From NCBI RefSeq assembly GCF_000422205.1, contig NZ_ATHV01000064.1, positions 186,001-250,000 of the forward strand: 64,000 bases of DNA, written 5' to 3'. The stretch comes from Desulfovibrio sp. X2. Its GTDB lineage: Bacteria; Desulfobacterota; Desulfovibrionia; Desulfovibrionales; Desulfovibrionaceae. How positions within the stretch are numbered: the stretch's first letter is position 1; each line of letters begins with the position of its first letter. The notes below the pieces were generated by a model, which had not been told where the DNA came from, ran no database searches, and was given only the letters and a program-made list of their open reading frames with translations. Positions 28,333-37,245 of this stretch are shown in pieces. A program made the translations under genes and the position numbers.

Positions 28333-28408
28333 GCCTTGGCCCGGGCCGGGCTAAGGCACGGGGGAGGACGAATTCCGCAAACCGCATCCAGGAGCAGGCA
28401 CACACCGC

Positions 28409-29563
28409 ATGAGGCAGCTTCCCGATCCCATCTCCCTGGCCCGGACCCTGGTCCGAACGGACACGAGCAATCCCCCCGGCAACGAGGAACCCGCGGCGCA
28501 CCTGCTCGGCGGCCTCCTCGAGGAGGCCGGGTTCTCGGTGCGCTATCCCGGGTTCGCACCCGGCCGCACGAACGTGGTGGCCGAGCTTCCCGGCGCCGAC
28601 ATGGACGGCTGCCTCTGCCTCTCGGGCCACATGGACACCGTGCCCGCGGGACAGGGGACGTGGTCGCGCCCGCCCTTCTCCGGCGAGCTGGCCGAGGGCA
28701 GGCTCTGGGGCCGGGGCAGCGCGGACATGAAGGGCGGCGTGGCCGCCCTGGTCTCGGCCGCCGTGCGCGTTGCCGCACGCGCCGCAAGAAGCGGCAGGCC
28801 GCTCGCGCGCGGCCTGCGCGTGGTGCTCTCGGCGGGCGAGGAGACCGGCCTGGACGGCGCGAAGTTTCTGGAGACGCAGCCGGGGCTGCTCGGACGGGCC
28901 GGGGCGGTCGTCGTGGCCGAGCCCACGGACTGCCGCCTGCTGCTCGGCCACAAGGGCGTGCTCTGGCTGGACGGGACGAGCCTCGGCCGCTCGGCCCACG
29001 GCTCCATGCCCGAGCAGGGCGACAACGCCCTGTACAAGGCCTGCGAGGCCGCGCTCAAGCTGCGCGACGCCTTCGCGGAGGCGACGCAGAGCGCCGACCA
29101 TCCGGTCATGGGACGCCCGACGCTCTCCGTGAACACGCTGCGCGCGGGCGGGAAGATAAACGTGGTGCCCGCCCGGGCCGAGCTGGAGGTGGACATCCGC
29201 CTGACCCCGGGGCTTTCCGGCCTCGCGCTCATGGGGCGGCTGCAGGAGACGGCCGGGGAGCTCTGCGAGCTCAGGCTGCGCGACTGCCACGGCCCGGCCT
29301 GGACCGAGCCGGACCATCCCTTCGCCCTGGAGGCGGCCGAGGCCGCGAAACGCGCCACGGGCGCCGCGCATCCGCCCGCAGCGGCCCCCTACTTCACGGA
29401 CGGCTCGGTGCTCGCCCGCGCCTATCCGGGCGCCGGGCTGGTGCTCTTCGGTCCCGGCGCGCCCTCCGCCTGCCATACCACGGACGAATCCTGCCCCGTG
29501 GAGCAGATCGCCACGGCCGCGACCTTCTACGAAGATCTCGCAGCGGCCTGGTGCCGCCCCTGA
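28409..29563 (+). CDS. M20-family metallopeptidase (ArgE/DapE/ACY1-like)
   Basis: A 384-residue zinc peptidase or deacylase of the M20 family. Metal and catalytic motifs are LSGHMDTVPAG (His and Asp), GRGSADMKGGV (bridging Asp), SAGEETGLDGAK (catalytic Glu pair) and AEPTDCRL. The dimerisation domain lies at about 175-290. Substrate cannot be fixed between N-acetylornithine, succinyl-diaminopimelate and dipeptides. A bidirectional terminator follows. Confidence 0.88.
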   Translation: MRQLPDPISLARTLVRTDTSNPPGNEEPAAHLLGGLLEEAGFSVRYPGFAPGRTNVVAELPGADMDGCLCLSGHMDTVPAGQGTWSRPPFSGELAEGRLWGRGSADMKGGVAALVSAAVRVAARAARSGRPLARGLRVVLSAGEETGLDGAKFLETQPGLLGRAGAVVVAEPTDCRLLLGHKGVLWLDGTSLGRSAHGSMPEQGDNALYKACEAALKLRDAFAEATQSADHPVMGRPTLSVNTLRAGGKINVVPARAELEVDIRLTPGLSGLALMGRLQETAGELCELRLRDCHGPAWTEPDHPFALEAAEAAKRATGAAHPPAAAPYFTDGSVLARAYPGAGLVLFGPGAPSACHTTDESCPVEQIATAATFYEDLAAAWCRP

Positions 29564-29620
29564 AGGGCCTGCCGGAAGGCAGCTACAAGGTAGCTCGGAT
29601 CTTCCGATCGCTTCGGACAA

Positions 29621-29657
29621 GAAAACGGCCGGGAGGCAAAACCTCCCGGCCGTTTTC
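29621..29657. terminator. Bidirectional terminator between the M20 gene and the ferredoxins
   Basis: A perfect 16-bp stem (GAAAACGGCCGGGAGG with its complement) and CAAAA loop. The ends supply TTTTC on either strand, so it can stop transcripts from both convergent units. Confidence 0.92.
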
Positions 29658-29687
29658 CGAATTCACGCGAATTCGCGCGGATCTGCG

Positions 29688-29879
29688 CTATTCCCAAGAG
29701 ATGCACTGTGCGGGGCAGGTATCGATGGCCTCCTGGATCTCCTCCTCGGAGTTGCCGTCGGGATTGGTCACGTAAGCCTTGCCGATGGACTCGTTGAAGG
29801 CGAAGGTGTTGGGAGCGAGCTCCACGCAGGTCTCGCAACCGATGCAGGCGTCCTCGTCGATGACGACATTCTTGCCCAT
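29688..29879 (-). CDS. Single-cluster [4Fe-4S] ferredoxin, copy 1
   Basis: A 63-residue acidic ferredoxin. The cluster ligands are in CIGCETC near residue 12 plus a distant Cys in DTCPAQC, typical of Desulfovibrio monocluster ferredoxins. AGGAGG lies seven bases before the ATG at 29879; a GTG one codon upstream is also in frame. It is about 75% identical to the next gene (47 of 63 positions by eye). It carries low-potential electrons, possibly to Hcp nearby. Confidence 0.94.
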   Translation of the reverse strand: MGKNVVIDEDACIGCETCVELAPNTFAFNESIGKAYVTNPDGNSEEEIQEAIDTCPAQCISWE

Positions 29880-29967
29880 CACAAAACCTCCTAAGGTTAT
29901 AGTCTCTCGCGTAAAGATGCCAGAACTCCCGGCGGAAGGCGAGTTCTTTCCTCCACCCGGCGGGAAG

Positions 29968-30162
29968 TTATTCCTCCCAGGAGATGCACTGCACAGGACA
30001 GGTGTCGATGGCCTCCTGGACGTCTTCCTCGCTGCTGGCGTCCGGATCGGTCACGTAGGCCTTGCTCGTGGATTCGTTGAAGGAGAAGGTGCTCGGCGCT
30101 ATTTCCACGCAGCTTTCGCAGCCGATGCAGGTCTCTTCATCGATGATGACCATCTTTCCCAT
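29968..30162 (-). CDS. Single-cluster [4Fe-4S] ferredoxin, copy 2
   Basis: A 64-residue paralogue of the downstream ferredoxin with the same ligand pattern (CIGCESC and DTCPVQC). CAGGAGG precedes the ATG at 30162. It begins 27 bp after the frdX stop, so frdX and the two ferredoxins are probably one transcript under the HcpR-type operator at 31032. The 105 bp between the two ferredoxin genes contains a short hairpin with AGAACTC/GAGTTCT arms. Confidence 0.94.
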   Translation of the reverse strand: MGKMVIIDEETCIGCESCVEIAPSTFSFNESTSKAYVTDPDASSEEDVQEAIDTCPVQCISWEE

Positions 30163-30189
30163 GATAAACCTCCTGAAAATAAAGACTTT

Positions 30190-30972
30190 TTAGGCCAGCA
30201 CAGTTTGCCTTTGTTCCAGCATATCACCATTTCGGGTGATGACAACATCCTTCACCGGAACATGCGAGCCGGCAAGCTGTGCGGCACGGTGCACGAGGCC
30301 GGAAAGCCCGGTGCAGCACGGCACCTCCATACGCAGCACGGTCACGCTCCTGACCCCGCCGTGCTCGAAGATCTCCGTGAACTTTGCCAGGTAGGCCTCC
30401 ACGTCGTCGAACTTGGGGCAGCCGATCATGACCACCTTGCCCGCCAGCACGTTCGGGTTGAAGCCGGCCAGGGCCACGGGCGCGCAGTCCGCGGCCACGA
30501 CCAGGTCGGCGCCGCGCAGGAAGGGCGCGTTCGGCGGCACGAGCTTGATCTTCACCGGCCAGTGCGAGAGGGCGGAGGCAGGGGCCGGGACCTCCTCCTC
30601 GTCACCGCCCATGCAGGCGCAGGGGCCGGACGCGGCGGCACGGGGCTTCATCTGCATCATGGCCGAGCCCGGGCAGCCGCAGCCGAACGTCGGCTTCTCC
30701 TCGGCTTCCTCGGCGTTCATGCGGGCCACGTGGGCATGGGCCGCCGCCTCGTCGAAATCCTCGGCCTCGCGCTCGATGACGCGCAGCGCGCCCTGGGGGC
30801 AATGGCCGAGGCAGGCGCCCAGGCCGTCGCAGTAGATGTCCTTCACGATGCGCGCCTTGCCGTCCACGATGGCCAGGGCGCCCTCGGCGCAGGAAGGGAT
30901 GCAGGCGCCGCAGCCGTCGCAGCGTTCCTCGTCTATCTCGATGATCTTGCGAAGCACTTTCGTCTCGGTCAT
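30190..30972 (-). CDS. frdX: FrdX-like iron-sulfur protein linked to hcp
   Basis: A 260-residue protein resembling the ferredoxin-type partner found next to hcp in Desulfovibrio and regulated by HcpR. The N-terminus has a full [4Fe-4S] motif (CDGCGACIPSC near 18) and a second motif in which one Cys is Leu (CDGLGACLGHC). The middle has further Cys groups (FGCGCPG, PCACMGG) and the end has VPCCTGLSG. The start at 30972 (MTETKVLRK) has GGAGAG five bases upstream. Electron delivery to Hcp is inferred from linkage. An operator and well-placed -10 lie upstream. Confidence 0.82.
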   Translation of the reverse strand: MTETKVLRKIIEIDEERCDGCGACIPSCAEGALAIVDGKARIVKDIYCDGLGACLGHCPQGALRVIEREAEDFDEAAAHAHVARMNAEEAEEKPTFGCGCPGSAMMQMKPRAAASGPCACMGGDEEEVPAPASALSHWPVKIKLVPPNAPFLRGADLVVAADCAPVALAGFNPNVLAGKVVMIGCPKFDDVEAYLAKFTEIFEHGGVRSVTVLRMEVPCCTGLSGLVHRAAQLAGSHVPVKDVVITRNGDMLEQRQTVLA

Positions 30973-31003
30973 TTTTTCTCTCCTTGTCGTCAGCCTCGAC
31001 CCA

Positions 31004-31045
31004 CATATAGCGACTGCACGCCCGCGCGCCATTGACCCAAGTCAA
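31004..31045 (-). promoter_or_regulatory. HcpR-type operator and -10 element of frdX
   Basis: TTGAC-CCAA-GTCAA lies at 31032-31045, and the outer bases extend it to six-base arms. On the minus strand TATATG at 31009-31004 is a good -10. It implies a start near 30997, exactly about 41.5 bp from the operator centre. A TTTTTT-C-AAAAAA tract lies next to the site, as it does at the hcp operator. Confidence 0.75.
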
Positions 31046-31167
31046 TCTCCCCGCTTTTTTTCAAAAAAGATGTCTCCTCCTGAGGCGTGCTGCGTATCGA
31101 CGGCGTTCTCCGTTGTCCATGTCGCTCGGACCGTTCGCGGAAATCCGGCGGCTGCGTTTTTTCCAAC

Positions 31168-31200
31168 GGCAAAAGGCGCGCTCCCTTGCGGGAGCGCGCC
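31168..31200 (-). terminator. Rho-independent terminator after hcp
   Basis: Read on the minus strand, GGCGCGCTCCC and GGGAGCGCGCC form an 11-bp stem with a 4-base loop, followed by TTTTGCC. It separates hcp from frdX, which therefore needs its own promoter. Confidence 0.88.
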
Positions 31201-31235
31201 TGGCTATGGAGGAGGCGGAATGCGGAAGGCGTGCC

Positions 31236-32873
31236 TTACCCGAGGATGGCCTTCAGGTCCTCGTCGGGCGTGGTGATGGGCATGATGTTGTAGTTCTTGA
31301 CCAGCACGTCCAGGACGTTCGGGGTCAGGAACGCGGGCAGGGAGGGCCCGAGGCGGATGTTTTTGATGCCGAGGTAGAACAGCGTCAGCAGGATGGCCAC
31401 GGCCTTCTGCTCGTACCAGGAGAGCACCATGGAGAGCGGCAGGTCGTTGACCCCGCAGTCGAAGGCATTGGCCAGGGCCACGGCGATCTGGATGGCCGAG
31501 TAGGCGTCGTTGCACTGGCCCACGTCCAGCAGGCGCGGGATGCCGCCGATGTCGCCGAGCTGCTTGTCGAAGAAGCGGAACTTGCCGCAGGCCAGCGTCA
31601 GGACCACGGTGTCCTTGGGCGTCTTCTCCACGAACTCGGTGTAGTAGTTGCGGCCGGGCTTGGCGCCGTCGCAGCCCGCGACCAGGAAGAAGCGCTTGAT
31701 GGCCCCGCTCTTCACGGCCTCCACGACCTTGTCGGCCACGGAGAGGATGGCGTTGCGGGCGAAGCCGGTCATGATCGTGCCCCGGTCCACGTCCTCGGGG
31801 AAGCCGGGCATGTCCAGCGCCTTGGCGATCACCGGGCCGAAGTCCTTGCTGCCGTCGGCCTTCTCGCCGATGTGCTGCGCGCCCGGCCAGGCGACGAGGC
31901 CCGAGGTGAAGATGTTGTCCATGTACTCTTTGCGCGGGCGCTGGATGCAGTTGGTGGTCATCAGGATGGCGCCCGGGAAGTCGGCGAACTCCTTCTGCTG
32001 ATTCTGCCAGGCCGTGCCGTAGTGGCCGAAGAAGTGCGGGTGCTTCTTGAGCTCGGGGTAGCCGTGGCAGGGCAGCATCTCACCGTGGGTGTAGACGGAG
32101 ATGCCCTTGCCGGCGGTCTGCTCGAGGAGCATCTGCAGGTCCTTCAGGTCGTGGCCGGAGACCACGATGGCCTTGCCCTTCTTGTAGCCGAGGGGCACGG
32201 TGGTAGGCACCGGATGGCCGTAGGTGCCGGTGTTGCCCGCGTCCAGGAGCTCCATGGTGCGCAGGTTGATGCGGCCGCACTCGAGCACCAGGCCGACCCA
32301 GTCCTCGAGGGAGATGTCGTTGCGCTCGGTGGCGGCCAGCCCCTTCTGCATGAAGGCGTAGACCTCGTCGTCCTCCTGGCCCAGGATGGCGGCATGGTCG
32401 GCGTAGGCGGCCACGCCCTTCAGCCCGTAGATCAGGGTCTGCTTGAGGGCCTTGATGTCGGGGTTCAGCTCGGGATCCTTCTCGATGCCGTGGGCCTCGC
32501 CCTGGGCGACCATTCCGGCCACGTCGGCGGCCGGGACGAAGGTGGCGGAACCGGCGGGAATCTGTCCGCCCGCGGCCTTGACCTTGGCGGCCAGGGCATC
32601 GCGCCTGGTCACGGTCTCGCGGCAGAGTTCGGCCAGACGCTCGGTGTCGAAATCGACGTTGGTCAGCGTGGAAAAGGTGGCCTTGGCCATGAAGTGGCCG
32701 AGCGAGGGCTCGTAGACGCCCTTCTCTCGGGCGGCCAGGGCCACATGGGACAGGCCTTTCTGGAGGTAGACCAGAAGATCCTGCATGGCCGCGACGTCCG
32801 GCTGCTTGCCGCACACGCCGACCTTGGTGCAACCCGTTCCGGCCGCGGTCTGCTCGCATTGGTAACAAAACAT
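31236..32873 (-). CDS. hcp: Hybrid cluster protein (hydroxylamine/NO reductase)
   Basis: A 545-residue prismane protein with an N-terminal [4Fe-4S] cluster and the Fe-S-O hybrid cluster. It reduces hydroxylamine to ammonia in vitro and is implicated in NO reduction. The N-terminal ligands C3, C6, C15 and C21 have the spacing of the Desulfovibrio (class I) type. Hybrid-cluster ligand motifs are visible later (VLECGR, ATNCIQRP, GCDGAKPG, DVGQCNDAYS). The start at 32873 (MFCYQCEQT) has GGAGG six bases upstream. An HcpR-type site lies about 87 bp upstream and hcpR is divergent. Confidence 0.97.
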   Translation of the reverse strand: MFCYQCEQTAAGTGCTKVGVCGKQPDVAAMQDLLVYLQKGLSHVALAAREKGVYEPSLGHFMAKATFSTLTNVDFDTERLAELCRETVTRRDALAAKVKAAGGQIPAGSATFVPAADVAGMVAQGEAHGIEKDPELNPDIKALKQTLIYGLKGVAAYADHAAILGQEDDEVYAFMQKGLAATERNDISLEDWVGLVLECGRINLRTMELLDAGNTGTYGHPVPTTVPLGYKKGKAIVVSGHDLKDLQMLLEQTAGKGISVYTHGEMLPCHGYPELKKHPHFFGHYGTAWQNQQKEFADFPGAILMTTNCIQRPRKEYMDNIFTSGLVAWPGAQHIGEKADGSKDFGPVIAKALDMPGFPEDVDRGTIMTGFARNAILSVADKVVEAVKSGAIKRFFLVAGCDGAKPGRNYYTEFVEKTPKDTVVLTLACGKFRFFDKQLGDIGGIPRLLDVGQCNDAYSAIQIAVALANAFDCGVNDLPLSMVLSWYEQKAVAILLTLFYLGIKNIRLGPSLPAFLTPNVLDVLVKNYNIMPITTPDEDLKAILG

Positions 32874-32953
32874 GATGAACCTCCTTGCTGATTCGGGAAG
32901 TGTGGTTTCCTTGCTCGTTGGGGCCACATTGCCCCGGAGTGGGGATTCACACC

Positions 32954-32967
32954 TTGACTTAGATCAA
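32954..32967. promoter_or_regulatory. HcpR/FNR-type operator between hcp and hcpR
   Basis: TTGAC-TTAG-ATCAA has one half-site in the HcpR form and one in the FNR form (TTGAT on the other strand). It is the only candidate in the 134-bp hcp-hcpR gap and could control hcp, hcpR or both. No -10 element is as well placed as at frdX. Confidence 0.6.
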
Positions 32968-33007
32968 CTTGGAGGGTTTTTTCAAAAAAAATCTTCGGGG
33001 CAACGAA

Positions 33008-33688
33008 ATGACACAGACGGATCTGGTTCGCGCCATCGACTTCTTCAACGGACTGCCCGACGCGCAGGCCGCCGCGCTCTCGGCCATCGCCCACACGGAG
33101 CGGGCCCCGCGGGGCAAGGAGATATTCCGCGAGGGGGAGGAGGCGGCGGGCCTCTACGGGGTGCTCGAGGGCCGGGTCAAGATCGCCAAGCTCTCGCCCA
33201 CGGGCAAGGAGCAGATCCTGCACATACTCGGCCCGGGCGAGCTCTTCGCCGAAGTGCCGGTCTTCGCGGGCAAGAGCTACCCGGCCACGGCCGCGGCGGT
33301 GGACGACTCGCGCCTGCTCTTCATACCGCGCCGGGCGTTCCGCGACATGCTGGCCGGTGATCCGGACCTGGCCATGGGCATGCTGGCCATCCTCTCCACG
33401 AGGCTTCGCGAGTTCGCGCGCAAGATCGAGGCGCTCTCGCTCAAGGAGGTGCCGGAGCGCCTGGCGGCGCACCTCCTGCTGCTGCGCGGCGAGCAGGACA
33501 GCGACAGGCTGCGCCTTGACCTGCCCAAGGGCCAGCTCGCCGCCCTGCTCGGCACCATCCCGGAGACGCTCTCGCGCGTGCTCAAGAAGATGGCCGAGGC
33601 GGGCTACATACGCGTGGAAGGCAGCCAGGTGACCGTTGCCGACACGGACGGGCTCTCCGCCCTGGCCCAGGGGCTGGAGCGGCTCTAG
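33008..33688 (+). CDS. hcpR: Crp/Fnr-family regulator, probable HcpR
   Basis: A 226-residue regulator with an N-terminal cyclic-nucleotide-type beta-barrel (about 15-125), a dimer helix and a C-terminal winged helix (KGQLAALLGTIPETLSRVLK). The FNR cluster cysteines are absent; Desulfovibrio HcpR has been reported to sense NO through haem. Divergence from hcp and the four TTGAC-N4-GTCAA sites in this window support the HcpR call. The ATG at 33008 is preferred; a TTG at 32969 would begin almost within the operator. It ends 22 bp from the convergent chemoreceptor gene. Confidence 0.82.
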   Translation: MTQTDLVRAIDFFNGLPDAQAAALSAIAHTERAPRGKEIFREGEEAAGLYGVLEGRVKIAKLSPTGKEQILHILGPGELFAEVPVFAGKSYPATAAAVDDSRLLFIPRRAFRDMLAGDPDLAMGMLAILSTRLREFARKIEALSLKEVPERLAAHLLLLRGEQDSDRLRLDLPKGQLAALLGTIPETLSRVLKKMAEAGYIRVEGSQVTVADTDGLSALAQGLERL

Positions 33689-33710
33689 TCCGGGACGCCG
33701 CCCTGGCGCC

Positions 33711-35462
33711 CTAGTCCCTGCGCAGCGTCTCCACGAGCTCGTCCAGGCTCTCGGAGGATTTCTCGAGCGCTCTCAGGGCGTGGCCGCAAGCCTCCATGCT
33801 CTCCGCCGTCTCCCGGGCGATGACGCTCACGTCGTCCACGGCGCGGGTGATCTGCTCGCTGGCCGCGGACTGCTCCTCCGAGGCCGCCGCGATGGAGCTG
33901 ACCTGCTGCGAGGAGGCGCCCACGATCTCCACGATGGAGCGCAGCGAGACCCCGGCCTCCTCGGCCAGGGAGACGGCGCCGTCCACGGAACGCGCCGCGA
34001 CCTCGACCTCCGAGACGCTGCGCCTCGCCCCCTCCTGGATGGAGGAGACGGCCGCGCCGACCTCCTTGGTGGCGACCATGGTCTTCTCGGCCAGCTTGCG
34101 CACCTCGTCCGCGACCACGGCGAAGCCGCGCCCGGCGTCACCGGCCCGCGCGGCCTCGATGGCGGCGTTCAGCGCCAACAGGTTGGTCTGGTCCGCGATG
34201 TCCGAGATCACGGACATGATGCGGCCGATGCCCTCGGCCTGCGCTCCCAGACCGTCTATGACTTCCTTCACGGTCCCGGTGTGGCGCTTCACGTCCATGA
34301 CCGCCTCCACCACCCGTCCCACCACGGCCGAGCCGTCGTCCGCGCGCGTCCCGGCGGCGTCTGCGCTCTGGGCGGCCTTGGCCGCGTTGCCTGCCACCTC
34401 GAGCACCGTGGCGTTCATCTGCTCCATGGCCGTGGCCACCTCGGTCGTGCGGTCGCGCTGGCGCTCGGTGCCCCCGGCCACCTGCTCGATGCGCTCGGAC
34501 AGGCTCCCGGTCGCCTCGCCCAGATCGCGGGCCACGCCCGAAAGACGCTGCGCGGCCTCCAGGAGTCCGGCGCGCCGGGCCTCCTGCGCGCGTTGACGCT
34601 CGGCTTCCGCCTCGGCCAGCGCAGCCTCGGCCCGCGCCTTCTCGGACTCCGCCTTGGCCTGGCTCGACCGCGCCTTCTCCACGCCGGCCTTGATGGTGCG
34701 GGCCATGGAGGCAATGGCCGCATGCACGCCGTGCGCGCGGGAGACGTCGATGCCGTCGGCCGCGTCGAGCTCTCCTCTCGCGATGCGCGCCGTGAGCCGC
34801 TCGAGGTCGTCGGGCTCTGCCCCGAGGCGGCGCCCGAGCTGGCGCACGACCATCAGGCAGCCGATCCCGGCGAGAACGGCGGTGACGAGCAGCAGGGCGA
34901 ACTGCAACCTGTTCGTGTCCTGCAGAGAGGCGGACAGTTTCCGGCTCGTCTGCTGCGCCTCCTGGCGCAGCTCCTCGACCAGGGGGTCGATCATTCCGGC
35001 CGTGGCCTCGGTCCTGGCGTCGAACTCCTTCATGATCGCGTTGCCAGCGTCGATTCCCTGCGAGACATAGGCCGCGGCCATGCGCCTGCCCATCTCGTGC
35101 AGCTCGTGCAGGGAGGTCCGAAGCTTCCCGATCCGGTCGAGCATCTCCCGGTCGCCCTCGTCGCGCGCGATGGCCTCGATCTTCGAGGCGGCATCGTCGA
35201 AGTCCTGCACGGACTTCTCCGCCTCCTCGTAGCCGCCGTCGTCGTGCGTCGCGGAGACGTCGGTGAGGAACTGCTGCACGTTCACTGCGTCGAGCTTCAT
35301 GCGGTCGGCAAGGACGATCTGCCGGATGTTCTCGTCCGTCAGCCGCGAAAGCTCCCCGCCCGCCTTGCCGATGGACCAGGACATGATGCCCGCGGCGCAG
35401 GCCATGAGCGCCAGGACGAAGACGACGAGACCGCTGATGCGCATCCCTACTGTGAGACGCAT
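33711..35462 (-). CDS. Methyl-accepting chemotaxis protein
   Basis: A 583-residue chemoreceptor. TM1 is at about 9-30. A helical periplasmic sensor of about 150 residues (four-helix-bundle type) follows, then TM2 at about 187-206, a HAMP-like segment and a long signalling coiled coil. The hairpin tip is the conserved [21 protein letters not shown]. No C-terminal NWETF-type pentapeptide is present. The ligand is unknown. It converges on hcpR. Confidence 0.9.
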   Translation of the reverse strand: MRLTVGMRISGLVVFVLALMACAAGIMSWSIGKAGGELSRLTDENIRQIVLADRMKLDAVNVQQFLTDVSATHDDGGYEEAEKSVQDFDDAASKIEAIARDEGDREMLDRIGKLRTSLHELHEMGRRMAAAYVSQGIDAGNAIMKEFDARTEATAGMIDPLVEELRQEAQQTSRKLSASLQDTNRLQFALLLVTAVLAGIGCLMVVRQLGRRLGAEPDDLERLTARIARGELDAADGIDVSRAHGVHAAIASMARTIKAGVEKARSSQAKAESEKARAEAALAEAEAERQRAQEARRAGLLEAAQRLSGVARDLGEATGSLSERIEQVAGGTERQRDRTTEVATAMEQMNATVLEVAGNAAKAAQSADAAGTRADDGSAVVGRVVEAVMDVKRHTGTVKEVIDGLGAQAEGIGRIMSVISDIADQTNLLALNAAIEAARAGDAGRGFAVVADEVRKLAEKTMVATKEVGAAVSSIQEGARRSVSEVEVAARSVDGAVSLAEEAGVSLRSIVEIVGASSQQVSSIAAASEEQSAASEQITRAVDDVSVIARETAESMEACGHALRALEKSSESLDELVETLRRD

Positions 35463-35675
35463 ATGATTTTCCCCCCTTGCGTGATGTCCAGAGGATGTAC
35501 CGGAATTTATCCGGATTGATTAGATCAGGATATTGCCGGTGCCCAGAATGATAGTACGCCCATACACGGAGACAAGTATTTTTCAGTCCGCGCCGGAGTG
35601 CCGCGCGCCGCAGGCGCCTTGCCTTCGGATATGCGAGCGGGTATGTCTGTCCCGCCTTCACGGCAAGGAGGTTTC

Positions 35676-36446
35676 ATGGCCCAAGACGACGCCACGCAAG
35701 CATTTCTGGACAGTCTGCCCGAGGTGAAGCCCGGCGAGAGCTTCCGCTTCGCCTGCCACCCGGGCGTGAAATGCTTCAACGCCTGCTGCGGCGACCTGAC
35801 ACTGATGCTCACGCCCTTCGACGTCATGCGCCTGCGCCGCAACCTCGCCCTGTCCAGCCGCGAGTTCCTGGCCTCCCTGGCCGATGTGAGCGTGGCCCCG
35901 GACACGGGGTTCCCGTTGCTCAGGCTGCGCATGACCGACGCCCCGGGCAAGCCCTGCCCCTTCGTGCGCCGCGAGGGCTGCTCCGTCTACCCGGACCGGC
36001 CCGGGGCCTGCCGCACCTACCCCATCGGCCGCGCCTCGCGCCTCGACGCCGAGGGCGGCATCATCGAGCAGTTCTTCCTGGTGCGCGAGCCGCACTGCAA
36101 GGGCTTTGACGAGGACAAGGACTGGACGCCCGGGGAGTGGCTCTCCGACCAGGGGCTCAAGATCTACAACGCGGCCAACGACCGCTACGTGCGGCTCCTG
36201 GCGCGGCAGAAGAAGAGCGGCGCGGCCATCGACCACAAAAAGGCCACCATGGTTCTCATGGCCCTCTACCAACTGGACAATTTCCGGTCTTTCGTGAAAG
36301 ACATGGGCCTGTTCAAACGGCTGGACGTGGACGCCGAACGCCAGGAAAAGGTGCTTGCGGAAGACGAGGCGGCGCTGGACTTCGCCCTGGACTGGGTGGA
36401 GCTGGCGCTCTTCGGAGACGCAGAAGGCCTGAGCCGCAAGGGGTAG
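35676..36446 (+). CDS. YkgJ-family CxxC-rich metal-binding protein
   Basis: A 256-residue protein of the YkgJ (zinc- or iron-chelating) family. The conserved Cys framework is CHPGVKCFNACCGD near residue 27, KPCPFV with GCSVYPDRPGACRTYP near 100-115, and a His-Cys further on. Biochemical function is unknown. The start at 35676 (MAQDDATQ) follows AAGGAGG by six bases. The 213 bp upstream is A/T-richer than the surroundings and should hold divergent promoters for this gene and the chemoreceptor. Confidence 0.85.
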   Translation: MAQDDATQAFLDSLPEVKPGESFRFACHPGVKCFNACCGDLTLMLTPFDVMRLRRNLALSSREFLASLADVSVAPDTGFPLLRLRMTDAPGKPCPFVRREGCSVYPDRPGACRTYPIGRASRLDAEGGIIEQFFLVREPHCKGFDEDKDWTPGEWLSDQGLKIYNAANDRYVRLLARQKKSGAAIDHKKATMVLMALYQLDNFRSFVKDMGLFKRLDVDAERQEKVLAEDEAALDFALDWVELALFGDAEGLSRKG

Positions 36447-36533
36447 CCGGGCGGCACACCGAACCGTAACGCGGCCGGCGTATCGTCCGGCCGCGCACAC
36501 AGCCTGAACGCAAAGCCTGCAAGGAGCCATGCA

Positions 36534-36962
36534 ATGCGCCGTATCGTACGCCTTCTCGCGCCGCTGTGCCTGATCCTGGCCCTTTCCGCATGCGGACTGA
36601 CCGACCGCGGCGGTCCGTGGTGGGAGCCCGAGGACCACCCCTACCAGATCGACCCGACGACGAACGTGCAGGCCGAGCTCCCGGCCGGCGACTACCTGAC
36701 CGTGATCGTTCCGCTCAAGCGCAACGAGCCCGTGTCCGAGCAGCCCGACTACAACCCGCGCCTCATGCACTTCGCGGGCTTCCGCTTCAGCCCGCCCACC
36801 AAGCGCGAATACGACGAAGGCAAGAACGGCCAGTTCATCTTCTCCTTCATCACCCTGGAGGCGGGCGATTCGGAGGTGGTCATCCACCGTCTGGGCCCGG
36901 ACAAGAAGCCCGCGCCGGTGGTCTATGCCAAGCTCTCCGTGAAGGTCGTGAACGGCGACTAG
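36534..36962 (+). CDS. Hypothetical lipoprotein
   Basis: A 142-residue protein with a lipoprotein signal peptide (MRRIVRLL..., lipobox LSAC, Cys20). The mature part is beta-rich and ends in FIFSFITLEAGDSEVVIHR and YAKLSVKVV. This vaguely resembles chagasin-like (I42) inhibitor strands, but the likeness is too weak to name it. It lies 87 bp after the YkgJ-like gene and is followed by a stable terminator. Confidence 0.75.
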   Translation: MRRIVRLLAPLCLILALSACGLTDRGGPWWEPEDHPYQIDPTTNVQAELPAGDYLTVIVPLKRNEPVSEQPDYNPRLMHFAGFRFSPPTKREYDEGKNGQFIFSFITLEAGDSEVVIHRLGPDKKPAPVVYAKLSVKVVNGD

Positions 36963-36998
36963 CTTCCACCGCATGAACGGCCCCACAGCGGGGCCCGC

Positions 36999-37035
36999 GG
37001 CGCGCCCGGCGCCCCTTCGGGGGACCGGGCGCGCC
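36999..37035 (+). terminator. GC-rich hairpin terminator after the lipoprotein gene
   Basis: GGCGCGCCCGG pairs with CCGGGCGCGCC, with an inner CCCC-TTCG-GGGG hairpin; the downstream TCTGTTT is only mildly U-rich. A smaller GGCCCC/GGGGCC hairpin lies just before it. Confidence 0.7.
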
Positions 37036-37245
37036 TCTGTTTCCGATTCCTGCCCGGCTCCGGCGCGCGGCTGCGCGGACGGCTACCGGCCGGTGCTCGG
37101 GCTGCGGATGAGCCGCGGCCGAAGCCCGGCCGACGTTCACGCAAAGCATTGGGGAAGTCGGCGCGGAATCCGCGACGAAACCGGAGGCGGAGGCGAAAAT
37201 GCGAGGCGGGTGCGGCAGAGGGGGCGTGAGCGGAGCGGAGAAGTG

